A stretch of DNA of 64,000 bases from Nereida sp024640765 (GTDB taxonomy: Bacteria > Pseudomonadota > Alphaproteobacteria > Rhodobacterales > Rhodobacteraceae): the NCBI GenBank assembly GCA_024640765.1, contig JAHEEK010000002.1, forward strand, positions 62,001 through 126,000, given 5' to 3'. Made by a program: the position numbers and the translations under genes. The notes beneath the pieces are model-generated. The model did no database searches. It was not told where the DNA came from and saw nothing but the letters and a program-made list of their open reading frames with translations. Positions 52,544 through 61,399 of this stretch are shown piece after piece (positions within the stretch are counted from its first letter, which is position 1; the number at the start of each line of letters is the position of its first letter).

Positions 52544-53605
52544 ATGGCTCAGGTAGCATTAAAAAACGTAAATAAATCTTTCGGCGCTACCCATGTTATT
52601 CGGGATGTCGATTTGGAAGTTAATAAAGGCGAATTTGTAGTTTTTGTTGGCCCCTCAGGCTGCGGTAAGTCCACACTTCTACGCCTCATTGCTGGCCTGG
52701 AAACAATTAGTGATGGACAAATTGTTATTGCAGATCGTCCAGTCATGGACCTTCCGCCGTCCGAACGCGGCATTGCAATGGTGTTCCAGTCGTACGCGCT
52801 GTACCCACACATGACTGTCTTTAATAACATGGCGTTTTCACTGGATTTACAAGGCATTCCAAAGAAGGAGATTGAAGAGCGGGTCACTGCCGCGGCTACA
52901 ATTCTTCAGATGGAGCATTTGTTAGATCGTCGTCCTGCAGCATTGTCGGGTGGTCAGCGTCAGCGTGTAGCAATTGGTCGTGCCATCGTTCGTAATCCGG
53001 AAGTATTTTTGTTTGATGAACCATTGTCTAATCTTGATGCAGCACTGCGCCATGAAACCCGGGTCGAGATCGCTAAACTTCATGCGCAGCTAGGGGCTAC
53101 AACCATTTACGTGACCCATGACCAGGTTGAAGCCATGACCCTGGCGGATAAAATTGTAGTACTTAAGGATGGCGAAGTGATGCAAGTAGGATCCCCAATG
53201 GAATTGTTTAATCATCCGGCTAATGAGTTTGTCGCGAGTTTTCTTGGGTCACCTACGATGAATTTCTTCGACGGTATTCTGGGGCCAATCGCCAAGGGTG
53301 GTGAAACTGCTGGTTTTATAGGCGCCGGGATTAATGTCAAAAAAGGAGTACGGCTTGTTTCAAAAGAAAAAGCCGAAGGGGCTGAGGTACGAATTGGCAT
53401 CCGTCCACAGCATTTAACAATTGACCCAAAGGGAAAAATTGAAGGTAAGGTCTCTTTGATCGAACGCTTAGGTACTGAAACGGTAGTGGAACTGGTTTCG
53501 CCTAATGGGAAGCCTTTCCGCTTTGCGTCTCCGAAGAACTTGGATTTGACTGTGGGAGATAATGTGAATTTTAGCTTCCTAGTTTCGAACGTGCACTTAT
53601 TTTAA
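52544..53605 (+). CDS. aglK: Alpha-glucoside ABC transporter ATP-binding protein
   Basis: 353 residues, MalK/UgpC type. Walker A GPSGCGKSTLLRLIAGLE, signature LSGGQRQRVAIGRA, Walker B VFLFDEPLSNLDA, His switch IYVTHDQVEA; a C-terminal OB-type regulatory domain follows (GIRPQHL). No intergenic space after aglA. Last gene of the operon; I see no hairpin-T-run terminator after it. Confidence 0.93.
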   Translation: MAQVALKNVNKSFGATHVIRDVDLEVNKGEFVVFVGPSGCGKSTLLRLIAGLETISDGQIVIADRPVMDLPPSERGIAMVFQSYALYPHMTVFNNMAFSLDLQGIPKKEIEERVTAAATILQMEHLLDRRPAALSGGQRQRVAIGRAIVRNPEVFLFDEPLSNLDAALRHETRVEIAKLHAQLGATTIYVTHDQVEAMTLADKIVVLKDGEVMQVGSPMELFNHPANEFVASFLGSPTMNFFDGILGPIAKGGETAGFIGAGINVKKGVRLVSKEKAEGAEVRIGIRPQHLTIDPKGKIEGKVSLIERLGTETVVELVSPNGKPFRFASPKNLDLTVGDNVNFSFLVSNVHLF

Positions 53606-54294
53606 CCGGTAACGCTATATCACAACCGATAACATACAGTGAGATTTGCATGGTTAGGCCGTAGGTTCTATGCCGAGTGCGATTAAGTTTAGCCAACAAC
53701 CATGGGGATCTTTGTTTTAGTTCTTGAGTGCAATGATGTTTGGTAGGTAGTGCACGCTTCCAGGAACCACGTTGTGGCGTGTTTCATCGGCTCACCTGCT
53801 GTGACCGGTTTCTTGGCAAAATCACCAAGACCGGAGCCTAATTGAGGTATCACTCGACGTCCGTGGTGCGGCCGTAAGTGACGTCATAACTACTGATGCG
53901 CAGGCAGGTCTGAGTGCAAACTTAGGTGCGCCCAACAAGGATATGGTCTCTACCTAAAGTGACACAGCTTTACTTTGAGCCAGTTTCCAAGGACGCCTCG
54001 CCGGTCATCGCCAAATTGGCAGGCATTCATCAAGGGTTGCGCGGCCAGTCTTTGCGCCTCGCGGCGTCTGCTGCGAAGACACATTTGTTCGCGCAGGGTC
54101 GTTCGCTTTTATATCCGGCGTAGTGCACGGGTATTTTGCGTAGGGTACGGGGCGTGTGTCGGCGATAACTCGCCACAGATTACTGGCCAAACGCTTATGT
54201 TCTGTTAGGGATAGAGGGGTGCGCGGCATTATTGTTGTGCGCCCTTTTTGCATTTTATTGGATGTCGCAAATTGATGGCTGTTTGGGTGTGATT
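53606..54294. other. 689-bp region without a convincing gene between agl operon and tamA
   Basis: Short frames only on both strands, frequent stops and no convincing ribosome-binding sites. A hairpin-forming stretch CCGGTTTCTTGG/CCAAGACCGG lies at 53798-53833. Some minus-strand segments look like eroded coding sequence, including a KDPHGCWLNLI-like run at about 53680-53710, but no frame is continuous. It marks the boundary between the AT-rich agl genes and the usual composition. Confidence 0.5.
54005..54229 (-). CDS. Doubtful small open frame divergent from tamA
   Basis: 74 residues from the ATG at 54229, beginning MPRTPLSLTEHKRLASNLWR. The first 20 residues look protein-like; the rest is basic, Pro-rich and unconvincing. 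No ribosome-binding site is evident. It may be the remnant of a small gene or chance; I report it only because the region is otherwise empty. Confidence 0.2.
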   Translation of the reverse strand: MPRTPLSLTEHKRLASNLWRVIADTRPVPYAKYPCTTPDIKANDPARTNVSSQQTPRGAKTGRATLDECLPIWR

Positions 54295-56088
54295 ATGAAG
54301 CGGTCTTTTTTGGTTGCCGCTGCTGCATCTGTGTTTTGTGCGCCTGCGATCTGGGCTTTTGATCTTTCGGTCAGCGTTGAAGGTGGCGATGATGATCTGA
54401 CCAAATCAGTGCGCGCGGCAACGCTTTTACGCGATCTGCGCAATCGTGATGAAAATAGTGCCCAGGATATTTTAGGGGCAGCGCGGGCTGATTACGCACG
54501 TGTTGTGTCCGCCCTTTATGAAAACGGGTTTTACGGGGCAGAGGTGTCGATCAAACTTGATGGCGCTGAGGCCGCAGGCATTCCTGCCGCTGTTGCGCCG
54601 CCCCAGATTTCTGAAGTGCAAATTACGGTAAACCCTGGGCCAAGTTTTCTGTTGGGAAAGGCTGATATATTCCCAATTGCGCCCAAAACTGATGCGTTGG
54701 TTGGTTTCGAGACCGGCGCACTTGCGTCGCTTTCAAGCATCCGAGCTGCCACGGAGCAAACCATCGAAGGTTGGCGCGCAAGGGGGCATGCCAAAGCTGA
54801 TGTGGCGCGCCAGTCAATTACCGCGCGGCACAATGAGGCCGTTCTTGATGTGGCTATTGTTGTTGACAAAGGCCCTTACCTCACGTTCGGGGACCTGTCA
54901 CTTTCGGGTACGTCCGCTGTGCGTGCGGAACGGATTAGGGCAATCGCGGGTCTTCCAACTGGTGCGGGTTTTGACCCGATTGAGGTGGAGTTGGTGACGA
55001 CACGTCTGCGCCGCGCAGGTGCTTTTGACACCATCGCGCTTGTTGAGGCGGATGACGCAAATGACGACGACAGCCTTGATTTTGCTCTGCAAGTAAACAA
55101 CCGCGCCCCGCGCCGGTTTGGTTTTGGCGCCGAACTGTCCAGCCAAGCGGGTGCCGAACTAAGCACTTTTTGGCTGCACCGTAATCTTTTTGGCGGTGCA
55201 GAACGTCTGCGCCTTGGTGCGCGCGTGTCGGGCATCGGCGATACAGGCAGCGGCGAGGATTATGCACTAAGCGCGGAGTATAACCGCCCCGCCACTTTCA
55301 ACGAAGACACGGATTTCTTTGCAAATGGCGCACTCGAAGCGCTTGATACGGCGACGGTAAATGTTGACCGACTTGCACTTGAGGCCGGCATTCGCCTTTA
55401 CGCGACGCCGAAACGAACTTATGCTTTTGGATTGGGACTTGAGCGCGCCAGCACAATTGATGCGCGCGGCTCCGAGACCTACACACTTCTTACCGTGCCT
55501 TTGTCTGTGACTTTCGATTACCGCGATGAAAGACTTGATCCCCGTGACGGATATTTTGCGGATGTTGGGCTGACGCCTTATCTTGGTTTGGACGATACCA
55601 CCGATGGAGCGCGGTTCTCATTTGATGGGCGGGCCTACAAAACAGTTGGGTCCGAGCGGCCTGTGACTTTTGCGTTGCGTGCCCAAATTGGCGTGTTGAT
55701 CGGGCCCTCCATCGGGGAGGCACCAGCTGATTTTCTCTACACATCGGGCGGGGGCGGAACTGTGCGCGGCCAAGATTTTCAATCATTGAGCGTACCCGTT
55801 GGCGGTGGCTCAACGGCGGAAACGGGGGGCAAATCTTTCTTAGGTCTGTCGGCCGAAGCGCGTTTTCGGGCCACGGATACCTTGGGTGTTGTTGGGTTCA
55901 TCGACACGGGCACCATCAGCGAAGAAAGCACGCTCGGATCAAAGGGTGAAAGCCACAGCGGTGCGGGTATTGGTCTGCGCTATGACCCGGGTATCGGGCC
56001 TATTCGCGTTGATTTTGCGATCCCACTTGATCGGCCACGCCCAACGTCTGACTTCCAAATCTACATCGGCATTGGACAATCGTTTTGA
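54295..56088 (+). CDS. tamA: Translocation and assembly module outer-membrane protein TamA
   Basis: 597 residues, signal peptide (SFLVAAAASVFCAPAIWAF). POTRA-type repeats at about 20-250 (RVVSALYENGFYGAEVSIKL; LSGTSAVRAERIRAIAGLP) precede an Omp85 16-strand barrel that ends in YIGIGQSF with the terminal Phe. TamA with TamB helps transport lipids or autotransporters to the outer membrane. The ATG at 54295 opens the signal peptide. The stop overlaps tamB as TTGA. Confidence 0.9.
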   Translation: MKRSFLVAAAASVFCAPAIWAFDLSVSVEGGDDDLTKSVRAATLLRDLRNRDENSAQDILGAARADYARVVSALYENGFYGAEVSIKLDGAEAAGIPAAVAPPQISEVQITVNPGPSFLLGKADIFPIAPKTDALVGFETGALASLSSIRAATEQTIEGWRARGHAKADVARQSITARHNEAVLDVAIVVDKGPYLTFGDLSLSGTSAVRAERIRAIAGLPTGAGFDPIEVELVTTRLRRAGAFDTIALVEADDANDDDSLDFALQVNNRAPRRFGFGAELSSQAGAELSTFWLHRNLFGGAERLRLGARVSGIGDTGSGEDYALSAEYNRPATFNEDTDFFANGALEALDTATVNVDRLALEAGIRLYATPKRTYAFGLGLERASTIDARGSETYTLLTVPLSVTFDYRDERLDPRDGYFADVGLTPYLGLDDTTDGARFSFDGRAYKTVGSERPVTFALRAQIGVLIGPSIGEAPADFLYTSGGGGTVRGQDFQSLSVPVGGGSTAETGGKSFLGLSAEARFRATDTLGVVGFIDTGTISEESTLGSKGESHSGAGIGLRYDPGIGPIRVDFAIPLDRPRPTSDFQIYIGIGQSF

Positions 56089-59000
56089 TTGGCTGGGGTT
56101 TGAGGAACTGGGACTTAAAGAGCAGGCTGCTTGCATCTTTTTTGGCAATTTTGGTCGCATTTAGCGCGCCGCTACATGCCCAGACGTCTGATGAGGATCG
56201 CGGATATCTGGCTGGATTGTTGGAAAGCAGTTTGGGTGGCGAGGGTCGCGAGGTCACGATCCGCGGCTTCAAAGGGGCGCTATCAAGCGAGGCCACAATT
56301 GATGAAATCGAGATCGCGGATTTTGATGGCACGTGGCTGCGGATTTCAAACGCAACGCTAATATGGAGCCGCGCTGCGCTTTTGTCAGGCCGCATCGATG
56401 TGGACACATTGGCCGCCGAAAAGATCGAATTATTCCGCTTGCCCAATGCCCTAGAAAGCGGATTGCTGGCTGCAGAGGCCACGCCGTTTCGCTTGCCCGA
56501 ACTACCTGTTTCCATCGAAATCGGCAGTCTTACAGCCCCTGACATCACTCTGGGTGAGACCGTTTTGGGTGCTCCTGCGCGCCTTTCTTTGTCGGCCCGC
56601 GCTTCCTTAATCGATGGTGCAATCGATGTGATATTCAACGCCGATCGTACAGATGGGCAGCGCGGCACGTTCGAAGGAGCCGTTACATATGCCAATAAAA
56701 ATGCTGTTTTAGATATAAATTTGCAGTTGGCTGAGGGGGAAGGCGGCTTGGCGGCCAAGGCATTGAACCTGCCCGAAAGCCCATCGGTCGATCTTGCAAT
56801 TCAAGGTGCAGGCCCACTGGATGCGTTCGGCGCAAGTTTAGCCTTGGCCACAAACGACACTGAGCGTCTTCGTGGCAGCGTTACCTTAAATGCGGTTGCA
56901 CAGACGCAAAGCACTGAAGGTCTTGAGGTGGCGGACAGCGCATCTGATTTGGCCTTTGTGGCGGATGTTGCGGGCGATGTCGCGTCCCTATTTCTACCGG
57001 AATATCAGACATTTTTTGGTGATAAGGTTTCCCTTAAAGTGCGCGGAATGAGGCGTGCAAGTGGCGCGGTTGAACTTGATACTTTGAACGCGAAAACCTC
57101 GGCCCTTGATCTAAATGGATCATTGCGCCTGAATACGGCTTTGTGGCCAGAATTTATTGACCTAAATGGTGTCATTGAAACACCATCTGGTGCTCCAATC
57201 TTGCTGCCAATTGGAGGTGTTCCCACAACTGTTGGCAGGGTGTCTTTGGATGTTGATTACGACAGTGGCAAAGCAGACACATGGCGGGCGCGTATTGGGG
57301 TTGGACGTTTTGCGCGCGATACAGTTTCTGCGCGGCGGTTGGGCATCGAAGGCGGTGGCACACTCGTTCCCGCAGGTGCATCGATCGGCAGCATCGCTGG
57401 TGTCTTTGCTCTCGAAGCGCTGGATTTAGACGTTGGTGATGCTGGCCTTAACGAAGCTTTGGGCGAGACAGTCCGCGCATCCTTTTTCACCGAATATACC
57501 CAAGGGCTACCGTTCGAGTTAAGCAATTTGACCGTGGACGGTGATGAGTACGGACTGCGTGGAACTGCGCGTGTTAGCGGTCTGGATGATGCGTTTGAGA
57601 CCGTTTTTGACGTAAGTGCACGCGCAGATAATTTGGCGCGGTTCAGCGCTGCCGCTGGCACGCCCCTTTCGGGTGCAGCGGCATTTTCAATGACTGGGAA
57701 TGCGGACGCGGGTGGGCGGTTTTCTGTTGTAGCACAAGGCACTGGCCAGTCTTTGCGTATCGGTGAGCCGCTGGCAGATGCTTTGCTGCACGGGACCAGC
57801 GAGATCAGTGCAAACGTGCGCCGTGATGAGGCAGGAACCCGGCTTGAGACGTTTTCCCTGAGCAACCCGCAACTCTCGGCCGAGGCCACAGCATCGCTTT
57901 CAAGCACAGTCTCCTCGGCTAATTTTGATGCCACGCTTACGGACCTTGGCCTGATCATTCCGAACGTTTCTGGCCCACTTAACGTGACTGGCTCGGCAGA
58001 TAGTGCTGGTGGCGATTGGGAGGTCACCACTGCGCTTTTGGGACCTGCTGGAGCCCGCGCAAATACCCAAGGATCGGTCAGTCGAAACGGTATTGCTGAT
58101 CTGGTAATTGACGGGACAATTCCGCTACAATTGGCCAATCCATTTATTGAACCGCGCACTGTTCAAGGGCGCGCCGACGTGGATGCACGGGTGCAAGGCC
58201 CATTGGGGCTTGCTGCTTTGAGCGGTGTGATCGATCTGAATGATCTGCGTGTCTCAGCACCAAGCGTTGGTATCGCCCTGACGCAAGGCGTGGGTCAAAT
58301 TCGGGTCTCTCAAAGTACGGCACAAGTTGAACTGCGCGCGCAGGCCTCTACGGGTGGCACGGCGCAGGTTGATGGCAATATCGCACTTTCAAAAGGGCTG
58401 GGGGCGCAGCTGGATATTCGCCTTGAGAATGTTGGTGTTCTGGACCCAGATCTTTACCGCACACAGGTTTCTGGTGACCTTGATGTGTCAGGACTGTTGG
58501 CGGCTGGCCCGCGTATTTCGGGCCAATTGATGTTGGGGGAAACCGACGTCACGATCCCGTCTACTGGTCTTACGTCGTTCGGGATTGTCCCTGAGATCGT
58601 TCACCGCGGCGCTTCTGCAGGTGCGGTGGCCACCCAACGTCGCGCAGGCCTTAGCCGCGCGGATGCGACTTCCAAAAGCAACTCGCCATTGCAGCTCGAC
58701 ATCAGCATCGATGCACCACAACAAATTTTTGTTCGGGGACGCGGTCTGGACGCGGAACTTGGAGGGCAATTGCGCATTCAAGGCTCGCCTGATGCGCTGG
58801 TCTCTGTGGGTCGGTTTGATTTGCTGCGCGGGCGCCTTGATTTGCTAACAAAGCGGTTCGTGCTTGATGAGGGATCGGTGCAACTTATCGGCGATTTTGA
58901 CCCGTTCATTCGATTTGTCGCCTCAACAGAAACCGGAGCGGGCACAGCAAGCGTGATCTTATCGGGCCGTGCAAGCGATCCTGAAGTGACCTTTGAGGCG

Positions 59001-59375
59001 ACCCCCGCAGCAGCCCCTGACGAGGTGCTTGCACAGATATTTTTCGAAAAGCGCGTGGATCAGCTGTCCGCATTCCAAGCGCTGCAGCTTGCCACGGCGG
59101 TGCGCCGGTTGCAGGGACGCGGCGGCGAAGGAGTGGTCGCCAAACTACGGCGTGGCCTTGAGTTAGATGACCTTGATGTGTCCACTGATGAAGATGGTAG
59201 TGTTGCAGTTCGCGCGGGCAAATATGTCTCTCAGAACGTCTATACCGAGGTGGAAGTGGGTGATGAATCCGCAGTTTCTTTGAATATCGATCTGACGCGT
59301 AATCTGGTCGGCCGGGGCAGTGTGAGTAGTGACGGCAAGAGCAGCATTGGTCTGTTCTTTGAAAAAGATTACTAG
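56085..59375 (+). CDS. tamB: Translocation/assembly module protein TamB (AsmA/TamB-like)
   Basis: 1096 residues. An N-terminal signal-anchor (LLASFLAILVAFSAPLHAQ) is followed by a long repetitive beta-helical region that spans the periplasm, and a C-terminal DUF490 domain (about 750-1096; GRLDLLTKRFVLDEGSVQLIG and the final GKSSIGLFFEKDY). TamB is the inner-membrane-anchored bridge partner of TamA. The start is TTG at 56085, coupled to the tamA stop; a TTG at 56100 is an alternative. The length is shorter than E. coli TamB (about 1259). Confidence 0.9.
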   Translation: MIGWGLRNWDLKSRLLASFLAILVAFSAPLHAQTSDEDRGYLAGLLESSLGGEGREVTIRGFKGALSSEATIDEIEIADFDGTWLRISNATLIWSRAALLSGRIDVDTLAAEKIELFRLPNALESGLLAAEATPFRLPELPVSIEIGSLTAPDITLGETVLGAPARLSLSARASLIDGAIDVIFNADRTDGQRGTFEGAVTYANKNAVLDINLQLAEGEGGLAAKALNLPESPSVDLAIQGAGPLDAFGASLALATNDTERLRGSVTLNAVAQTQSTEGLEVADSASDLAFVADVAGDVASLFLPEYQTFFGDKVSLKVRGMRRASGAVELDTLNAKTSALDLNGSLRLNTALWPEFIDLNGVIETPSGAPILLPIGGVPTTVGRVSLDVDYDSGKADTWRARIGVGRFARDTVSARRLGIEGGGTLVPAGASIGSIAGVFALEALDLDVGDAGLNEALGETVRASFFTEYTQGLPFELSNLTVDGDEYGLRGTARVSGLDDAFETVFDVSARADNLARFSAAAGTPLSGAAAFSMTGNADAGGRFSVVAQGTGQSLRIGEPLADALLHGTSEISANVRRDEAGTRLETFSLSNPQLSAEATASLSSTVSSANFDATLTDLGLIIPNVSGPLNVTGSADSAGGDWEVTTALLGPAGARANTQGSVSRNGIADLVIDGTIPLQLANPFIEPRTVQGRADVDARVQGPLGLAALSGVIDLNDLRVSAPSVGIALTQGVGQIRVSQSTAQVELRAQASTGGTAQVDGNIALSKGLGAQLDIRLENVGVLDPDLYRTQVSGDLDVSGLLAAGPRISGQLMLGETDVTIPSTGLTSFGIVPEIVHRGASAGAVATQRRAGLSRADATSKSNSPLQLDISIDAPQQIFVRGRGLDAELGGQLRIQGSPDALVSVGRFDLLRGRLDLLTKRFVLDEGSVQLIGDFDPFIRFVASTETGAGTASVILSGRASDPEVTFEATPAAAPDEVLAQIFFEKRVDQLSAFQALQLATAVRRLQGRGGEGVVAKLRRGLELDDLDVSTDEDGSVAVRAGKYVSQNVYTEVEVGDESAVSLNIDLTRNLVGRGSVSSDGKSSIGLFFEKDY

Positions 59376-59491
59376 GCTGACCATTCTAGATGTCGGCCGC
59401 AGTTACACATTTTTGTCATTCCTTCGTGCCAAGAGTTGCATCTTTAAGGAATTAGGGGCACTGAAATGCCAGTCTTTTGAAAAGGGTGCAC

Positions 59492-60112
59492 ATGCTTGAT
59501 GCGCGCATACGTCCGCTGATTGACCCTGCGCTGAACGCGGTGGGGAGTACGCTTGCTGCGCGCAGTGTTACGGCCAACACGGTGACGTTGGTGGGGCTTG
59601 GGATTGGCGCCTTAGCTGCTGCTGCAATCGCTTGTGGGGCTTTCTGGACAGGTCTTATCTTGCTGTTAGCATCGCGCATCGCGGATGGTTTGGACGGTGC
59701 GGTTGCGCGGGCGAGTGTCAAAACTGACTTCGGTGGGTATCTCGATATTGCCTGCGATTTTCTCTTTTACGGCCTCATTCCAATGGCCTTTGTTTGGCAT
59801 GATCCGTTGGCGAATGGTGCTGCGGGTGCGTGGTTGCTGACGAGTTTTTATTTTAATGGCGCCAGTTTTCTTGGCTATGCGATGTTGGCAGACCGGAACG
59901 GCAAGAGCACGTCGGCGCAGGGGCAAAAGTCACTTTATTATTCTAATGGCATTCTTGAGGGGACCGAGACGATTGTATTTTTCGTTCTTCTTTGTCTGTT
60001 TCCAACTTATTTTACGATCGGCGCGTGGCTGTTTGGCGGGCTGTGTTTTGTGACAGCAAGCTTGCGTCTTAGAACTGCGTCACTGATATTCCTGTCACAT
60101 ACAAAGGACTAA
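59492..60112 (+). CDS. ynjF: CDP-alcohol phosphatidyltransferase family protein (YnjF-like)
   Basis: 206 residues from the ATG at 59492, with AAAAGGG upstream; a TTG 15 bp earlier is less likely. The CDP-alcohol motif D-G-x2-A-R-x8-G-x3-D-x3-D is intact as DGLDGAVARASVKTDFGGYL and continues IACD. Several membrane segments. It sits 3 bp before a ynjB-like gene, and E. coli ynjF is likewise in the ynj operon. The lipid head-group substrate is unknown. Confidence 0.87.
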   Translation: MLDARIRPLIDPALNAVGSTLAARSVTANTVTLVGLGIGALAAAAIACGAFWTGLILLLASRIADGLDGAVARASVKTDFGGYLDIACDFLFYGLIPMAFVWHDPLANGAAGAWLLTSFYFNGASFLGYAMLADRNGKSTSAQGQKSLYYSNGILEGTETIVFFVLLCLFPTYFTIGAWLFGGLCFVTASLRLRTASLIFLSHTKD

Positions 60113-60115
60113 TTA

Positions 60116-61318
60116 ATGAATATACTCCGTACCGCTGCGCTGGCATTATGCGCGTTGAGCACCACAGCCACTGCTCAAACTGACCCCGAAAACTGGGATG
60201 CTGTGACTGCTGCGGCCAATGGCCAAACGGTTTATTGGAATGCATGGGGCGGCTCTACGCAGACCAATGATTTTATTGCATGGGTAGGGGACCGCGTATC
60301 CGAAGACTACGGCGTTACACTTGAGCATGTAAAACTGTCCGACACTGCGGATGCGGTTTCGCGTGTTCTTGCTGAGAAATCAGCGGGCCAGAATGAGGAC
60401 GGCGCAATTGATATGATTTGGATCAACGGTGCCAATTTTGCAGCGATGAAAGATGCAGATTTGTTGTTCGGCCCCTTTGCAGAAAGCCTGCCGAATTGGG
60501 CACTTGTCGATGCGAACGGCAAATCTGTTCAGTCTGACTTTACGGTTCCTACTGATGGCATGGAGAGCCCGTGGGCAATGGCGCAGGTGGTTTTCATCCA
60601 TGATACAGAAGACTTAGCTGCGCCTCTTGATTCAATGGAGGCTATTCTAGAATGGTCGTCTGCGAACCCGGGCCGCTTTACGTTTCCTCAACCGCCGGAC
60701 TTCTTGGGCACGACATTCCTCAAACAAGCGCTGATTGATTTGCTGGGCGACACAACTGTGCTGAGCGCGCCAGTTGGCGATAATTATGACGAGGTTACTG
60801 CACCGCTGTGGGACTTTATGGACGCGCTCACGCCGACCTTGTGGCGCCAAGGCAAAGCGTACCCCCAAACCGGACCGCGCCAATTACAATTGATCGCTGA
60901 CAACGAAGTCGATCTAGCGATTTCGTTTTCGCCCGGTGAAGCCTCTGCGGCGATTGCAAACTTTCAACTACCAGACACCGCACGTACGTTCGTGTTGGAG
61001 AAAGGCACGTTGGGCAATGCGTCCTTTGTGGCCATTCCCTACAATTCAGGCAGCTCCGAGGGCGCAATGGTAGTCGCGAACTTCTTGATGTCCGCCGAAG
61101 CACAGACCCGCGCACAAAACCCTGACATCTTGGGCTATGGCACGGTATTGAATATGGATGCGCTTAGCATGGATGAGCGCGCTGCATTTGACGCACTTGA
61201 CCTTGGCGTCGCCACTTTGTCGCCAGCAGAACTGGGCACAGCCCTGCCGGAACCACACCCAAGCTGGGCTACACGTTTGGCTGATGATTGGGCCGCGCAT
61301 TACGGTGTTGCGCAATAA
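60116..61318 (+). CDS. ynjB: ABC transporter substrate-binding protein (YnjB-like)
   Basis: 400 residues, signal peptide (TAALALCALSTTATAQ). The YnjB-type pattern is visible: TVYWNAWGGSTQTNDFIAWV near the N-terminus, DMIWINGANFAAMKDADLL, and FTFPQPPDFLGTTFLKQAL. Family ligands are not established in E. coli; thiamine-like or metal substrates have been suggested for related proteins. A strong terminator follows, before the permease gene. Confidence 0.87.
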   Translation: MNILRTAALALCALSTTATAQTDPENWDAVTAAANGQTVYWNAWGGSTQTNDFIAWVGDRVSEDYGVTLEHVKLSDTADAVSRVLAEKSAGQNEDGAIDMIWINGANFAAMKDADLLFGPFAESLPNWALVDANGKSVQSDFTVPTDGMESPWAMAQVVFIHDTEDLAAPLDSMEAILEWSSANPGRFTFPQPPDFLGTTFLKQALIDLLGDTTVLSAPVGDNYDEVTAPLWDFMDALTPTLWRQGKAYPQTGPRQLQLIADNEVDLAISFSPGEASAAIANFQLPDTARTFVLEKGTLGNASFVAIPYNSGSSEGAMVVANFLMSAEAQTRAQNPDILGYGTVLNMDALSMDERAAFDALDLGVATLSPAELGTALPEPHPSWATRLADDWAAHYGVAQ

Positions 61319-61343
61319 GTATGGGGTGGATGACCTCTCCTGA

Positions 61344-61368
61344 AACGCCCCTTTGCGGGGCGTTTTTT
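61344..61368 (+). terminator. Intercistronic terminator between ynjB and ynjC
   Basis: AACGCCCC and GGGGCGTT form an 8-bp stem with a 5-base loop, followed by six Ts, 25 bp after the ynjB stop. It should lower expression of the permease and ATPase relative to the binding protein. Confidence 0.85.
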
Positions 61369-61399
61369 GCACCAAGCTACGCTGCAGAATGTTCTAAAC

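Noticed and set aside
53680..53710. Minus-strand KDPHGCWLNLI run resembling the C-terminal motif of glyoxalase-fold (VOC) proteins
   Set aside because: The frame is interrupted on both sides and no other VOC motif is found; it may be chance.
57257..58159. 300-codon open frame on the minus strand inside tamB
   Set aside because: Antisense to a convincing tamB; its Ser/Arg/Pro-rich translation is typical of shadow frames.
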